Assembly: GCA_013002305.1 (NCBI GenBank)
Contig: JABDKG010000078.1
Span: forward strand, 1-46,402
From: Hellea sp.
GTDB taxonomy: Bacteria > Pseudomonadota > Alphaproteobacteria > Caulobacterales > Maricaulaceae
DNA: 46,402 bases
Reading direction: 5' to 3'
The notes below the pieces were generated by a model that searched no databases, had not been told where the DNA came from, and saw nothing but the letters and a program-made list of their open reading frames with translations. Position 1 is the stretch's first letter; the number at the start of each line of letters is the position of its first letter. The position numbers and the translations under genes were made by a program. This document shows positions 1 to 7,318 of the stretch, piece after piece.

Positions 1-257
1 CCATCGACAGTAATTTCGCCGTTATGACCGTGATGGCTATCAATGATCGACGTCGATACAGCCATTTGAGTGAATATGCCGATCAGACCGTCAACATCAA
101 AACTGCCCAGCGGCGGAAAATCGATCACCGCGTCCGGCGCAAAACAATACCGGACAGCCTCGACATCTTTGCGGTCGCAGGCATTGAGGTAACGCGCCTT
201 AAGCCGCCTGATATCGCTTTCCGCTTCTAGGCGCGCAAGGCGCTGTTCTATTGACAT
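1..257 (-). CDS. SnoaL-like (NTF2-fold) protein, 3' part outside the window
   Basis: Reading the minus strand from an ATG at 257 gives an open frame to the window edge that begins MSIEQRLARLEAESDIRRLK and continues with RYLNACDRKDVEAVRYCFAPDA. This N-terminal helix followed by a 'cycle of the day, area of damage' motif is typical of SnoaL-like NTF2-fold proteins, which act as small hydratases, isomerases or hydroxylase partners in polyketide, steroid and aromatic catabolism. Only about 85 residues are visible, so catalytic residues cannot be checked. A candidate promoter (TTGACC, 17-bp gap, TAATTT) and a palindromic operator lie directly upstream. The same operator appears in front of the TetR and CoA-transferase operons, which suggests co-regulation. 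The exact reaction is unknown. Confidence 0.8.
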   Translation of the reverse strand, partial: MSIEQRLARLEAESDIRRLKARYLNACDRKDVEAVRYCFAPDAVIDFPPLGSFDVDGLIGIFTQMAVSTSIIDSHHGHNGEITVD

Positions 258-275
258 ATGAAATCCTGTATAGCG

Positions 276-296
276 TTTCCGAACGAGGTTCGGAAA
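276..296. promoter_or_regulatory. TetR-type operator, site 1
   Basis: A perfect 21-bp palindrome: half-sites TTTCCGAAC and GTTCGGAAA around a GAG centre. It overlaps the -10 hexamer of the candidate SnoaL promoter. The same core occurs at 9411-9431 and 20345-20365. It lies about 77 bp upstream of the chosen sulfatase start, so it might also affect that gene. Confidence 0.75.
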
Positions 297-322
297 TTAG
301 GTCTTGCTGATGTGGGGGTCAA
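294..322 (-). promoter_or_regulatory. candidate sigma70-type promoter of the SnoaL gene
   Basis: On the minus strand a -35 element TTGACC (317-322) and a -10 element TAATTT (294-299) are separated by 17 bp. The -10 directly abuts the CCGAAC half of operator site 1, the same geometry as at sites 2 and 3. Confidence 0.5.
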
Positions 323-372
323 GTGGCAAGCTGAAACTTATAAGATTATTCAGAAAAAAATTGAGGGTTGGG

Positions 373-1974
373 GTGAAGCGCTTATTCTTATCGACGATTG
401 CGGCGACGCTATTCCTAACGGCCTGCGGCGGACCCGCGGAAGGCGATATGAGCGCTTCTGAGCCCGATACACCCAAAATAGACGTGACGACCCAAACGTC
501 AACTGAAACGGCCCGTAAACCCGTCTCAGCGTCAACAAATCAGCCCAACATCCTTATAATTGTCGCCGATGATCTGGGCTGGGCGGACCTTGGCTTTCGC
601 GGCAGTGATATTCAGACGCCCAATATTGACCGGCTCGCCGCGCAGGGTATTCATCTAGAGCGCTTTTATGTCATGCCGATTTGTACGCCGACCCGCTCGG
701 CACTCATGACGGCGCGGGACCCGATGAAATTGGGCTCGGCCTATGCCGGTTTTCAGCCCTGGCAAAACGGCGGCGTCGCGCCGCAAGAGCGTTTCATGCC
801 GCAGGATTTTCAGTCCGCAGGCTACCAGACCGCGATGATCGGCAAGTGGCATCTTGGCCATACGACCGAGCCATTAGTGCCTAATTCGCGCGGCTTTGAT
901 CACTTTTTCGGACATCTAAACACGCAGGTCGATTATTATAATTACACCGTCGCGAGCGGTTATGATCTGCAGGAAAACGGCACGTCAGTGCAGCGTGATG
1001 GCACGTATGCGACCGATGTTCACGGTGACGAAACTGTGCGCTATATCACCGATATTCGCGACCCGGATAAACCGTTTTTTGCCTATGTACCTTTCCTGGC
1101 GCCGCACTCACCGATGCAGGCGCCCGAGGCGTTAAAGGCCAAATATCCGGATCGCAAAGACCGGCCCTTTACGCAAAAAACCTATGCCGCCATGGTCGAC
1201 AGTCTGGATCACAATGTCGGTAAAATAATGGACGCGCTCGACGCGCAGGGCATCGCGGACAACACCATCGTGCTGTTCTTTTCAGACAATGGCGGACTGG
1301 CCGCCTTTGGCGCCGATAATAGCCCCTATCGCGGCGGCAAGCTTGAGACCTTCGAGGGCGGCGTTCGGGTCGGCGGCATACTGCGCTGGCCGGCCCAGAT
1401 CGAGGCCGGGCAAGCCAGTGATGCAGTCGTGTCCGTGCTGGATTTATATCCATCGCTAGCCGCGGCGGCCGGAGTCGACATGTCCGTCGAAAAGCCGATT
1501 GACGGGCAGAACCGATGGGCCGAAATGTCGGGCAAGTCGTCCGAGATCCGCGACGGCGATCTCTATTTTGCCTCCAACTCGCCGATGTTTAACCGCTATC
1601 ATGTCAGCGTGATGGAAGCGCGGTGGAAGCTGGTGCAGATCATAGATCACCAGCAGACATCAACCGATGTTGAGACCTATCTCTTTGATATTATTGAAGA
1701 TCCGACGGAGACGAATAACCTTGCCGATGCCCATCCGGATGAGGTTGCAAGGCTCGCTGATAAGATTCGTGTATGGCGGGCCCAGCACCCGATTAACGGC
1801 GTGAGGGTGGCCTTAGCGCCGCATCCGGGCTGGCGCGCGCCGCTCGATTATGCCGAGTCCGTCATGCCATCGAGCGAGCTACAAACCGGCCAGTTTGACA
1901 GCTATGTCAAAGGCATGCGGGCGCAAATATTGCAGCAGCGCCACGGCGATAAAGGAAAAATTGTCTATGACTAG
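373..1974 (+). CDS. type I sulfatase, predicted lipoprotein
   Basis: A 533-residue sulfatase of the formylglycine-dependent alkaline-phosphatase superfamily, which hydrolyses sulfate esters in the envelope or periplasm. Visible motifs (numbered from the GTG at 373) are the metal ligands D66-D67 in DDLGW, the signature C104-T-P-T-R whose Cys becomes formylglycine, GKWHLG at 157-162, and D305-N306 in SDNGG. The GTG at 373 is chosen because it gives a compact lipoprotein signal (VKRLFLSTIAATLFLTAC, lipobox LTAC) and has a GAGGG ribosome site at 363-367. A TTG at 304 and an ATG at 310 are longer alternatives that would put a non-signal extension in front. Its 3' end overlaps the next gene by 8 bp, so the two are probably co-translated. 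The substrate is not readable; arylsulfatase-like folds act on aryl, sugar or steroid sulfates. Confidence 0.9.
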   Translation: MKRLFLSTIAATLFLTACGGPAEGDMSASEPDTPKIDVTTQTSTETARKPVSASTNQPNILIIVADDLGWADLGFRGSDIQTPNIDRLAAQGIHLERFYVMPICTPTRSALMTARDPMKLGSAYAGFQPWQNGGVAPQERFMPQDFQSAGYQTAMIGKWHLGHTTEPLVPNSRGFDHFFGHLNTQVDYYNYTVASGYDLQENGTSVQRDGTYATDVHGDETVRYITDIRDPDKPFFAYVPFLAPHSPMQAPEALKAKYPDRKDRPFTQKTYAAMVDSLDHNVGKIMDALDAQGIADNTIVLFFSDNGGLAAFGADNSPYRGGKLETFEGGVRVGGILRWPAQIEAGQASDAVVSVLDLYPSLAAAAGVDMSVEKPIDGQNRWAEMSGKSSEIRDGDLYFASNSPMFNRYHVSVMEARWKLVQIIDHQQTSTDVETYLFDIIEDPTETNNLADAHPDEVARLADKIRVWRAQHPINGVRVALAPHPGWRAPLDYAESVMPSSELQTGQFDSYVKGMRAQILQQRHGDKGKIVYD

Positions 1975-3379
1975 AGTGCTCAAATGGCTGATTGCCTCAA
2001 TCCTGCTATTCGCCCTTTTGGTCGGGCTTATCTTATTGGTCTCGCCCAAAGCGCGCAAAGCCGCGCAGCTTAAAGCGCTGGATAAAATCGGAGACGTGGC
2101 GACCGACAAGATGGCGTCCAATCCGGATGCCGAAGGCACGGTCGCGGCCGATTTCATCAACATCCCGATCGAGGCCCGCGAAATCGGCCCCGATATTTAT
2201 CAGGCAACGGGTGTGGGCAATGCGCATATGATCAAAACAGATGAAGGGCATATCATTTTTGACACCGGCCTTCCAACCCAGGTGGTCAAGCAGATCAACG
2301 CGCTCAAACCCTATATGGATGACCTCGAGCCGACCCATATTGTCGTCTCCCATTCTCATGCTGATCACTCGGGCGGAGTCAAAGCCTGGTACACAAAAGG
2401 CATGGATATCGTTGCGCATGAAGAGTTTGAAGAAGAGCAGCGTTACCTGACAGAACTGCAGGATTATCAATGGTTTAGAAACAGAACCTTATTTCCCTTT
2501 ATGCCGGAAAAGCCGCCGACGATGGGCCTGATTGCCTATGGCGGGATCGAGCCGACGATGCGGGTTAGAAATGGTGAGCCGCTCAAATTTACCCAAGGCG
2601 GTCGGGACTTTGAATTCCACGCGCTGCCCGGCGCCGAGGGCAATGATAATCTCGTGCTTTGGATGCCAAAAGAGCGGATGTTATTTGCCGGAGATTTCTT
2701 CGGGCCGATCTTCCCGCAATTCCCGAATGTGTTCACCATGCGCGGTGAAAAGATCCGCAAACCCATTGAATATGTGCAATCGCTCGAGGTGATTATGGAG
2801 CTGGATCCGCTGATAATTGTGCCGAGCCACCGCAATCCGGTAACCGACAAAAACACCATAGATGAGGGGCTTCGGCGCATGCACGGCGCGACCAAATTTG
2901 TCCATGACGCGGTCGTTGCGGGCATGAATGAGGGCAAGACGCTCGAGCAGCTCATGGTCGAAATTAGCCTGCCGGAATCGCTCGATCTGTCACAAGAGCA
3001 CGGCAAAGTGTCCTGGGCCGTTAAATCGATCTGGGAATATTATATGACTTGGTTCCATTTTGATAAGACGACCGAGCTTTATCACGTGCCGAGAGACGCG
3101 GTGAACGCTGATATTATTGAGCTGGCAGGCGCCGAAAATCTGGTCGCCAAAGCGCGCGGATATATGGACGGCGGCGAGCCGCTCAAGGCGCTGCATCTGC
3201 TCGATATTGCCGGCGCATCGGGCGGCGATGAGGCGCTGATCCTGCGCGAAGGTGCGCTCGAAACATTGCTCGCCGAGGCAAAATCGACGACCAATAACAG
3301 CTATGAGATTTACTGGCTCGAATATCGTCTGCGCGACACCAGAGAACGGCTCAACCCGCTAGAAAACGCGCCCGAATAG
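1967..3379 (+). CDS. metallo-beta-lactamase-fold hydrolase, alkylsulfatase-like (SdsA/BDS1 type)
   Basis: A 470-residue protein with an N-terminal membrane anchor (about residues 4-26, rich in Leu, Ile and Val). An MBL domain carries the zinc motif H129-S-H131-A-D133-H134. A C-terminal helical region containing WAVKSIWEYYMTWFH resembles the alkylsulfatase dimerisation domain. Classical secondary-alkylsulfatases are longer (about 650 residues) because of an SCP2-like C-terminal domain; that domain is missing here. Start ATG 1967 has AAAGGA at 1951-1956 and overlaps the sulfatase. Inference: two unrelated sulfate-ester hydrolases act together to desulfate a hydrophobic substrate at the cell surface. 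A generic MBL hydrolase of another ester cannot be excluded. Confidence 0.85.
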   Translation: MTRVLKWLIASILLFALLVGLILLVSPKARKAAQLKALDKIGDVATDKMASNPDAEGTVAADFINIPIEAREIGPDIYQATGVGNAHMIKTDEGHIIFDTGLPTQVVKQINALKPYMDDLEPTHIVVSHSHADHSGGVKAWYTKGMDIVAHEEFEEEQRYLTELQDYQWFRNRTLFPFMPEKPPTMGLIAYGGIEPTMRVRNGEPLKFTQGGRDFEFHALPGAEGNDNLVLWMPKERMLFAGDFFGPIFPQFPNVFTMRGEKIRKPIEYVQSLEVIMELDPLIIVPSHRNPVTDKNTIDEGLRRMHGATKFVHDAVVAGMNEGKTLEQLMVEISLPESLDLSQEHGKVSWAVKSIWEYYMTWFHFDKTTELYHVPRDAVNADIIELAGAENLVAKARGYMDGGEPLKALHLLDIAGASGGDEALILREGALETLLAEAKSTTNNSYEIYWLEYRLRDTRERLNPLENAPE

Positions 3380-3482
3380 ACTATTTTCACCCCAGAAATC
3401 AGATGTTCTACGGGGATTGACCACGGATTGCGCTCTGTTCCGCGCCGGAACGTGGGGTTTGCGAGGCTTAGACGCAGGCCAT

Positions 3483-3515
3483 AAAAAAACCCCGCATGGT
3501 AAAAACCATACGGGG
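3483..3515 (-). terminator. rho-independent terminator of the cold-shock gene
   Basis: On the minus strand, stem CCCCGTATGG/CCATGCGGGG (3490-3515, one G-T wobble) with a 6-nt loop is followed by seven T (3483-3489). It lies about 40 bp past the csp stop codon. Confidence 0.85.
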
Positions 3516-3556
3516 CTAATTCTCAATTGCCGAAAACGGCTTTGAATGTATCAGGC

Positions 3557-3772
3557 TTAAGCCATCGCAATTTTGTCGACGGCAGTTTTGCCAGAGCGAT
3601 CATTAATCGCTGTGGTAAATTCAACCTTGTCGCCTTCATTGAGGCTGTTCAGTCCGCCGCGCTCAAGCGCAGTTACGTGGACAAAAACATCGTCGCCGCT
3701 TTCAGGCTGTATAAAGCCGAAGCCTTTGGCTGAGTTGAAAAATTTAACAGTTCCTGTTTTCATATCTGACAT
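3557..3772 (-). CDS. cold-shock protein, CspA family
   Basis: A 71-residue single-domain cold-shock protein (RNA chaperone). It shows RNP1-like KGFGFI and RNP2-like DVFVHV motifs in the order expected for an OB fold, with the N-terminal GTVKFFN strand. The start at ATG 3772 ([12 protein letters not shown]) is chosen because AAAGGA stands 6-7 nt upstream and homologues begin there; an in-frame upstream extension to 3856 is not protein-like. The transcript probably has a long 5' leader and ends at the hairpin at 3483-3515. It is a housekeeping gene, unrelated to its catabolic neighbours. Confidence 0.95.
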   Translation of the reverse strand: MSDMKTGTVKFFNSAKGFGFIQPESGDDVFVHVTALERGGLNSLNEGDKVEFTTAINDRSGKTAVDKIAMA

Positions 3773-3980
3773 GTTTATTCCTTTCACGTCATTGTGTCCT
3801 GCCACCAAAATGGGGCAGGGATTAAAGTCGAAGTGGTAAGAAAAATTCAGTGTCATACACGCCGGGATCCGATATTCGGAGCTGGCATGGGTAGTAGCCG
3901 GATACTCTGGCCAAATTCGATAAGGGTCATATAGGGCGGGTTTTTAGATATGCAAGACAATAAAACGGAAATGGCATGCC

Positions 3981-4083
3981 GTAGGGTGCATGAAGCAAAG
4001 CATAATGCACCAAAATTTCAACCGCTTGCCTGCCGACCACAGAGCCATGGTGCATTACGGCCTGCAGCCTCCATGCACCCTAC
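3981..4083. repeat. long imperfect inverted repeat (GTAGGGTGCAT...ATGCACCCTAC)
   Basis: Left arm 3981-4011 begins GTAGGGTGCATG and ends ATGCACC. Right arm 4049-4083 begins GGTGCAT and ends CATGCACCCTAC. The arms are imperfect reverse complements with about 37 bp between them. It carries no coding sequence and looks like a dispersed non-autonomous element, different from the CCGCTCA palindromes. The stretch 3773-3980 otherwise holds only the csp leader and upstream DNA. Confidence 0.7.
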
Positions 4084-4130
4084 AATGGGCACCGAACTTG
4101 GTAAATCCGCCATCTCTCTCTCCACACCCC

Positions 4131-4252
4131 ACTCATCCCGGCCGGACACCGCGTGGGAAGGCCGGGATCCACGCTAAAGTTCGGTTTGTTCGAATCTAGA
4201 AAGAACGGGCTTCAATCCGAGCGTGGACCCCGCTCGACAGCGGGGTGAGCGG
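4131..4252. repeat. palindromic repeat pair (forward 4131-4174, inverted 4221-4252)
   Basis: The forward unit reads CTCATCCCGGCC...GGCCGGGATCCACGC. The inverted unit reads GCGTGGACCCCGC...GCGGGGTGAGCGG. Each unit has its own hairpin and the two face each other across a 46-bp spacer. This is the first of about twenty such units in the window. Confidence 0.8.
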
Positions 4253-4307
4253 AATTGTTTATATTTGATAGCAAGCGTAGTACGGATTTATTCGGTGCAC
4301 TTAATAA

Positions 4308-4802
4308 TTAAACCCGCTCTTTGCCCGTATCGACCTCCGCCTCCGGCTTCTTCCATGGCCTGGAGACCAGCTTCGTCATCCAGCTCAGATCGGCGAAAAG
4401 CGACGCGGGTTGATCATCCTTTCGCGGTCCGCCGGCGAGGTGGGAGAGGGCGTGGCGTACCGGCTTGCCGGCTTCGTTGACCGCGACAAATGTGATGCGG
4501 TCAATCTTGACGATCTCCCGGCCCGAGACCTTGTCGCGCACCGTACACGAGACGGTCAGGGACGGCCGCCTGACCTCGACCGTCTCAACCCCGATTTCAA
4601 TTACATCACCCAGATAGGCCGGAGATTTAAAATTAATCTCCGACATGGATTTCGTTATGATCGATTTGGTCTGCATCTGACAGGCGCAATAAATGCCGCA
4701 TTCCTCATCAATCCACGATAAAAGACGGCCGCCAAATAGCGTATTCTGGCAGTTCAAATCGGCGGGTTTGACCGCTTTGCGTGTGCGAAATATCAGGCTC
4801 AT
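4308..4802 (-). CDS. acyl-CoA thioesterase, hotdog fold
   Basis: A 164-residue hotdog-fold thioesterase of the YciA/cytosolic acyl-CoA hydrolase type, which cleaves acyl-CoA to free acid and CoA. The N-terminal half holds the characteristic N20-TLFGG-RLLSW-ID32 segment (Asn and Asp are the usual catalytic pair). The second half has the strands EIGVETVEVRRPSLTVSC and RITFVAVNEAGKP typical of the fold. Start ATG 4802 is supported by AAAGGAG a few bases upstream. The last 30 residues (after LAGGPRKDD) are a low-complexity tail. It stands alone, facing away from the csp gene, and may recycle CoA generally rather than belong to the steroid-like cluster. Confidence 0.88.
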   Translation of the reverse strand: MSLIFRTRKAVKPADLNCQNTLFGGRLLSWIDEECGIYCACQMQTKSIITKSMSEINFKSPAYLGDVIEIGVETVEVRRPSLTVSCTVRDKVSGREIVKIDRITFVAVNEAGKPVRHALSHLAGGPRKDDQPASLFADLSWMTKLVSRPWKKPEAEVDTGKERV

Positions 4803-4944
4803 TGGCTTAGTCTCCTTTGCAGGTCTCTACGGTTTTTTTGATTGCGGGTTTAACCAAAATCGGGTGATCGGTAGAAGATTGCCAGCGTCAGATGAATTTC
4901 CGGGCGGTTGCGGTGGTCAGTGATCAAGATTTGGACGCCCCGAT

Positions 4945-4976
4945 CCCCGCTCATACCGCTGAAAAGCGGTATCCAG
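4945..4976 (+). repeat. palindromic repeat unit, forward
   Basis: CCCCGCTCATACCGCT, then GAAA, then AGCGGTATCCAG: the same family as 4131-4174 with a changed stem sequence that keeps pairing. It sits at the left end of PD40 fragment 1. The rest of 4803-4986 holds nothing I can recognise. Confidence 0.75.
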
Positions 4977-4986
4977 ATGTTCATCA

Positions 4987-5283
4987 GCGCTGGGCCCGCC
5001 GCCCCAAGATGAATCCTACGTGATTTGGGATAGCCGAAGAAACGTCAGATATGGCACATCCGACCTCTATATCAGCTACCGCGCGCCAGGCGGCGACTAG
5101 GGTCCCGCCATCAATATGGGCGACACCATAAATACCGCGGCGGCCGAAAATTATCCGAGCGTCTCACCCGACGGAAAATTCCTCTTCTTTGACCGGCGTT
5201 TACCTGCCGATGAAAACGGCGAAAAACCGGTCGATATCTACTGGGCCGATGCGAAGATTATTGAGGAACTTAGGGGGGAGTGA
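4987..5283 (+). pseudogene. PD40 (WD40-like) beta-propeller fragment, copy 1
   Basis: The frame ending with TGA at 5281-5283 encodes a propeller-like tail: SYVIWDSRRN, then GTSDLYISYR, then NMGDTINTAAAENYPSVSPD, GKFLFFDRR and DIYWADAKIIEEL. These are PD40 repeat signatures of secreted TolB-like proteins. It has no start and an in-frame TAG at 5098-5100, so it is a remnant. The final 231 bp (5053-5283) align without gaps to 6777-7007. Palindromic repeats flank it on both sides. No intact parent gene is in the window. Confidence 0.8.
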
Positions 5284-5314
5284 TGGGTGTGGCGAAATCC
5301 GCCATCTCCCCACA

Positions 5315-5418
5315 CCCCGCTCATACCGCCGAAGGGCGGGATCCAGGTGTTATAAATCTGTCCCGGCCAACCCGCTCTGGAAAACTGGACTCCGCTCTGC
5401 AGCGAAGTGTGCGGGGTG
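5315..5418. repeat. palindromic repeat pair (forward 5315-5347, inverted 5384-5418)
   Basis: The forward unit CCCCGCTCATACCGCC...GGGCGGGATCCAGG faces the inverted unit CTGGACTCCGCTCTGC...GTGCGGGG. The spacer shares sequence with the spacer of the pair at 7030-7128, which marks both as parts of one duplicated module. Confidence 0.75.
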
Positions 5419-5580
5419 TAGAATAATATTTTTTAAAGCCAGTGCATTGAGCCAAGCGAAATCCGCCATCTCTTTTGATATGAATGACTTTTGAATTCCG
5501 CGCCTGTTCAGCGGCGCATTTGGGGCTTTGCCCTCTATACTACAGGCCGAATTAACCCGGAGTACTTGGTGAGATAGGAA
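5417..5580 (+). repeat. module segment A, copy 1
   Basis: A non-coding segment containing ATAATATTTTTTAAAGCCAG, then CCGCCATCTCTTTTGATATG and TTTTGAATTCCG. It recurs at 6676-6776 (truncated at its left side) and 7131-7318. Its right end (CCGGAGTACTTGGT) also matches the end of copy 3, just before the stop codon of a minus-strand orphan gene in each case. Confidence 0.7.
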
Positions 5581-5635
5581 AAATTCCCGAATGTTTGAAA
5601 AATACGGTTATCGCGAGATTCCACTCGGCAAACTA

Positions 5636-6391
5636 TTAGCTTCGTTCAATCAAAAACTTGATATTGTAGTCATGCCCGCTATCCGCATTAAATTCGTACT
5701 TTTTTGTTCCGTCTCTAAAGTAAAGTTCAATCCCATTTGTCGCATTATTCATTCGGAAATTTATTCGTGATGTCTTTGGATGCGGCTCTACAGCAACACA
5801 AATTGCAATTGCACCTAAATAATAATCATCTATGGCAATTTCGTCTTTCGAAAACTCGAGAAATGCGATAATTGCAAATGCCCAAAGTAACCCAGCAAGT
5901 CCTCCAGAACTAATTAGAAGCAGCCAACCTGCAACGGATGTTGCTATCACAGCAGCGATTAGTGCTCCAAGCATGGCACCTGTGCCCAACGATAATAGAC
6001 CTAAAATGGATTGTGCGATAGCCTTACCTCCGCCTCGATAGGAAAACGGCCATATCGGTATTCGCTGTGACAAATCCTTCCGCTCATTCGCTTTTCCGAC
6101 ACGATCTACAAAATAGACACTTCCGCAGACTTTGTGTTCATCATCGCATTCACCTTGGAAAACGATATTGTCAGGGTCTTGCCATAGTTTTCCCCTGTAC
6201 CCGGTATTGATTTGCTTATCTAAAGAAACATGGGTGATATCTTCTATGATAATTGGGTCTTGGACATTGATAGGACTTGGCGGCTGTGCGACGCATTTCA
6301 GCGTACTAATGAAATAAAGATCGTCGGGCCGTAATGCAGTTGCAGTCTTGGTGCATATAACATGATAGATTGATATTTTTATGCGTCCCAT
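5636..6391 (-). CDS. hypothetical protein with two membrane segments
   Basis: A 251-residue protein I do not recognise. The N-terminal 110 residues are soluble-looking. Residues about 125-185 hold two hydrophobic stretches separated by glycines (ILGLLSLGTGAMLGALIAAV and the region GLLWAFAIIAFLEF). The C-terminal 60 residues look like beta strands. Base composition is visibly AT-richer than the catabolic genes, and codon choice differs, which suggests acquisition. Its 3' end abuts module segment A copy 1. No clear ribosome site stands before ATG 6391, so a downstream start is possible. It has no partner gene in an operon. Confidence 0.6.
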   Translation of the reverse strand: MGRIKISIYHVICTKTATALRPDDLYFISTLKCVAQPPSPINVQDPIIIEDITHVSLDKQINTGYRGKLWQDPDNIVFQGECDDEHKVCGSVYFVDRVGKANERKDLSQRIPIWPFSYRGGGKAIAQSILGLLSLGTGAMLGALIAAVIATSVAGWLLLISSGGLAGLLWAFAIIAFLEFSKDEIAIDDYYLGAIAICVAVEPHPKTSRINFRMNNATNGIELYFRDGTKKYEFNADSGHDYNIKFLIERS

Positions 6392-6490
6392 TGTCGACTC
6401 ATAGCATGTTTTAGGCTAAATTCACACATAATTTTGATTGAACCATATAGCCTCGCACTATCGCTATCACTTCGATAATTTGAAGTAAAT

Positions 6491-6586
6491 TCAAGCAAGG
6501 TTTTTTGTATTTTGGGATTCTTGAGCGTCAGAATTGGCGCACCCGAGTAGGGCGAATATTAGGGCAAAACCGAGAATCGATCGCAT
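6491..6586 (-). CDS. possible tiny lipoprotein or gene remnant
   Basis: The minus strand from ATG 6586 encodes 31 residues: MRSILGFALIFALLGC, then ANSDAQESQNTKNLA and stop. The first 16 residues form a good lipoprotein signal with lipobox LLGC. There is no obvious ribosome site. It may be the severed 5' end of a secreted protein, left next to the repeat module, rather than a functional gene. The rest of 6392-6626 is AT-rich and shows nothing else. Confidence 0.3.
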   Translation of the reverse strand: MRSILGFALIFALLGCANSDAQESQNTKNLA

Positions 6587-6626
6587 AGAGCGTTGGTAAT
6601 ATAATTCGTAAGTATTTGGCTAGCAA

Positions 6627-6675
6627 GCGTATGGCGGATTCCCGCCTGCGCGCGGTGTCCGGCGGGGATGAGCGG
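6627..6675 (-). repeat. palindromic repeat unit, inverted
   Basis: GCGTATGGCGGATTCCCGCC, then a longer loop, then GGCGGGGATGAGCGG. It is a member of the CCGCTCA family in inverted orientation, without a forward partner on its left. Confidence 0.65.
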
Positions 6676-6776
6676 AAAGCGACGCGAACTCCGCCATCTC
6701 TTTTGATATGAATGATTTTTGAATTCCGCACCTGATCAATGGCGCATTTCGGGCTTTGCCCCCTACACTCCTAACA
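6676..6776 (+). repeat. module segment A, copy 2 (partial)
   Basis: Repeats CCGCCATCTCTTTTGATATG, then TTTTTGAATTCCG, GATCAATGGCGCATTTCG and GGCTTTGCCC from segment A. It joins directly to PD40 fragment 2 at 6777. Confidence 0.7.
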
Positions 6777-7007
6777 GGCACATCCGACCTCTATATCAGC
6801 TACCGCGCCGCCGATGGCGCCTGGGGCCCCGCCATCAATATGGGCGACACCATAAACACCTCGGCAGCCGAAAATTACCCGAGCGTCTCACCCGACGGAA
6901 AATTCATCTTCTTTGACCGGCGGAGCAATGAACGGGTCAACGGCGAAAAACCCGTCGATATCTACTGGGCCGATGCGAGGGTTATTGAAGAGTTGAGGAG
7001 GGAGTAA
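6777..7007 (+). pseudogene. PD40 beta-propeller fragment, copy 2
   Basis: Encodes GTSDLYISYRAADGAWGPAI, then the NMGDTINTSAAENYPSVSPD segment, and ends DIYWADARVIEELRRE at TAA 7005-7007. It has the same length as 5053-5283 and strong similarity to it, but no internal stop. Two short stretches differ (around the TAG of copy 1 and after FFDRR). It lacks any start or propeller N-terminus, so it is a C-terminal remnant. An ATG at 6756 opens the frame but the residues before GTSD are segment A sequence. Confidence 0.78.
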
Positions 7008-7029
7008 TTCCTCCATCCATCCAAACCAA

Positions 7030-7128
7030 CCCGCTCATCCCGGCGAAGGCCGGGATCCAGGTTTTCTAAATCTGACCCAGCCAACCCGCTCGGGAAAACT
7101 GGACCCCGCTTTTCAGCGGGGTGAGCGG
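7030..7128. repeat. palindromic repeat pair (forward 7030-7061, inverted 7099-7128)
   Basis: The forward unit CCCGCTCATCCCGGCG...CCGGGATCCAGG faces the inverted unit CTGGACCCCGC...GCGGGGTGAGCGG. It follows PD40 fragment 2 exactly as the pair at 5315-5418 follows fragment 1. Confidence 0.8.
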
Positions 7129-7130
7129 GG

Positions 7131-7318
7131 TGTGGAATAATATTTTTTAAAGCCAGCGGATAGAGCGACGCGAAATCCGCCATCTCTTTTGATATGAATG
7201 ATTTTTGAATTCTGCGCTTGATCAATGGCGTATATTGCGCATTGCCCATTCCGCGTATCTCGTCGAGCGCGGGAATCGGCCTAGGTTATTAAGGTGAATC
7301 CGGGGTGCTTGGTAGGAA
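7131..7318 (+). repeat. module segment A, copy 3
   Basis: Matches 5417-5580: AATAATATTTTTTAAAGCCAG in two parts, CCGCCATCTCTTTTGATATG, TTTTTGAATTCTG and a right end CCGGGGTGCTTGGTAGGAAT. It stops at the 3' end of the next minus-strand gene. Confidence 0.7.

Noticed and set aside
2536-3006. Long minus-strand open frame inside the MBL gene
   Set aside because: Antisense to a well-supported gene, with a low-complexity Ser/Pro/Arg-rich translation typical of a shadow frame.
3981-4199. Short open frames across the repeat region near 4 kb
   Set aside because: They are produced by the inverted repeat and palindromes, lack ribosome sites and have no protein-like composition.
4131-7128. CRISPR array
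   Set aside because: The repeats are hairpins in alternating orientation with irregular spacing and no cas genes; this is a dispersed palindrome family.
4987-7318. Integron cassette array
   Set aside because: No integrase gene, and I could not identify attC-type R and L boxes; the repeated block contains a coding remnant.
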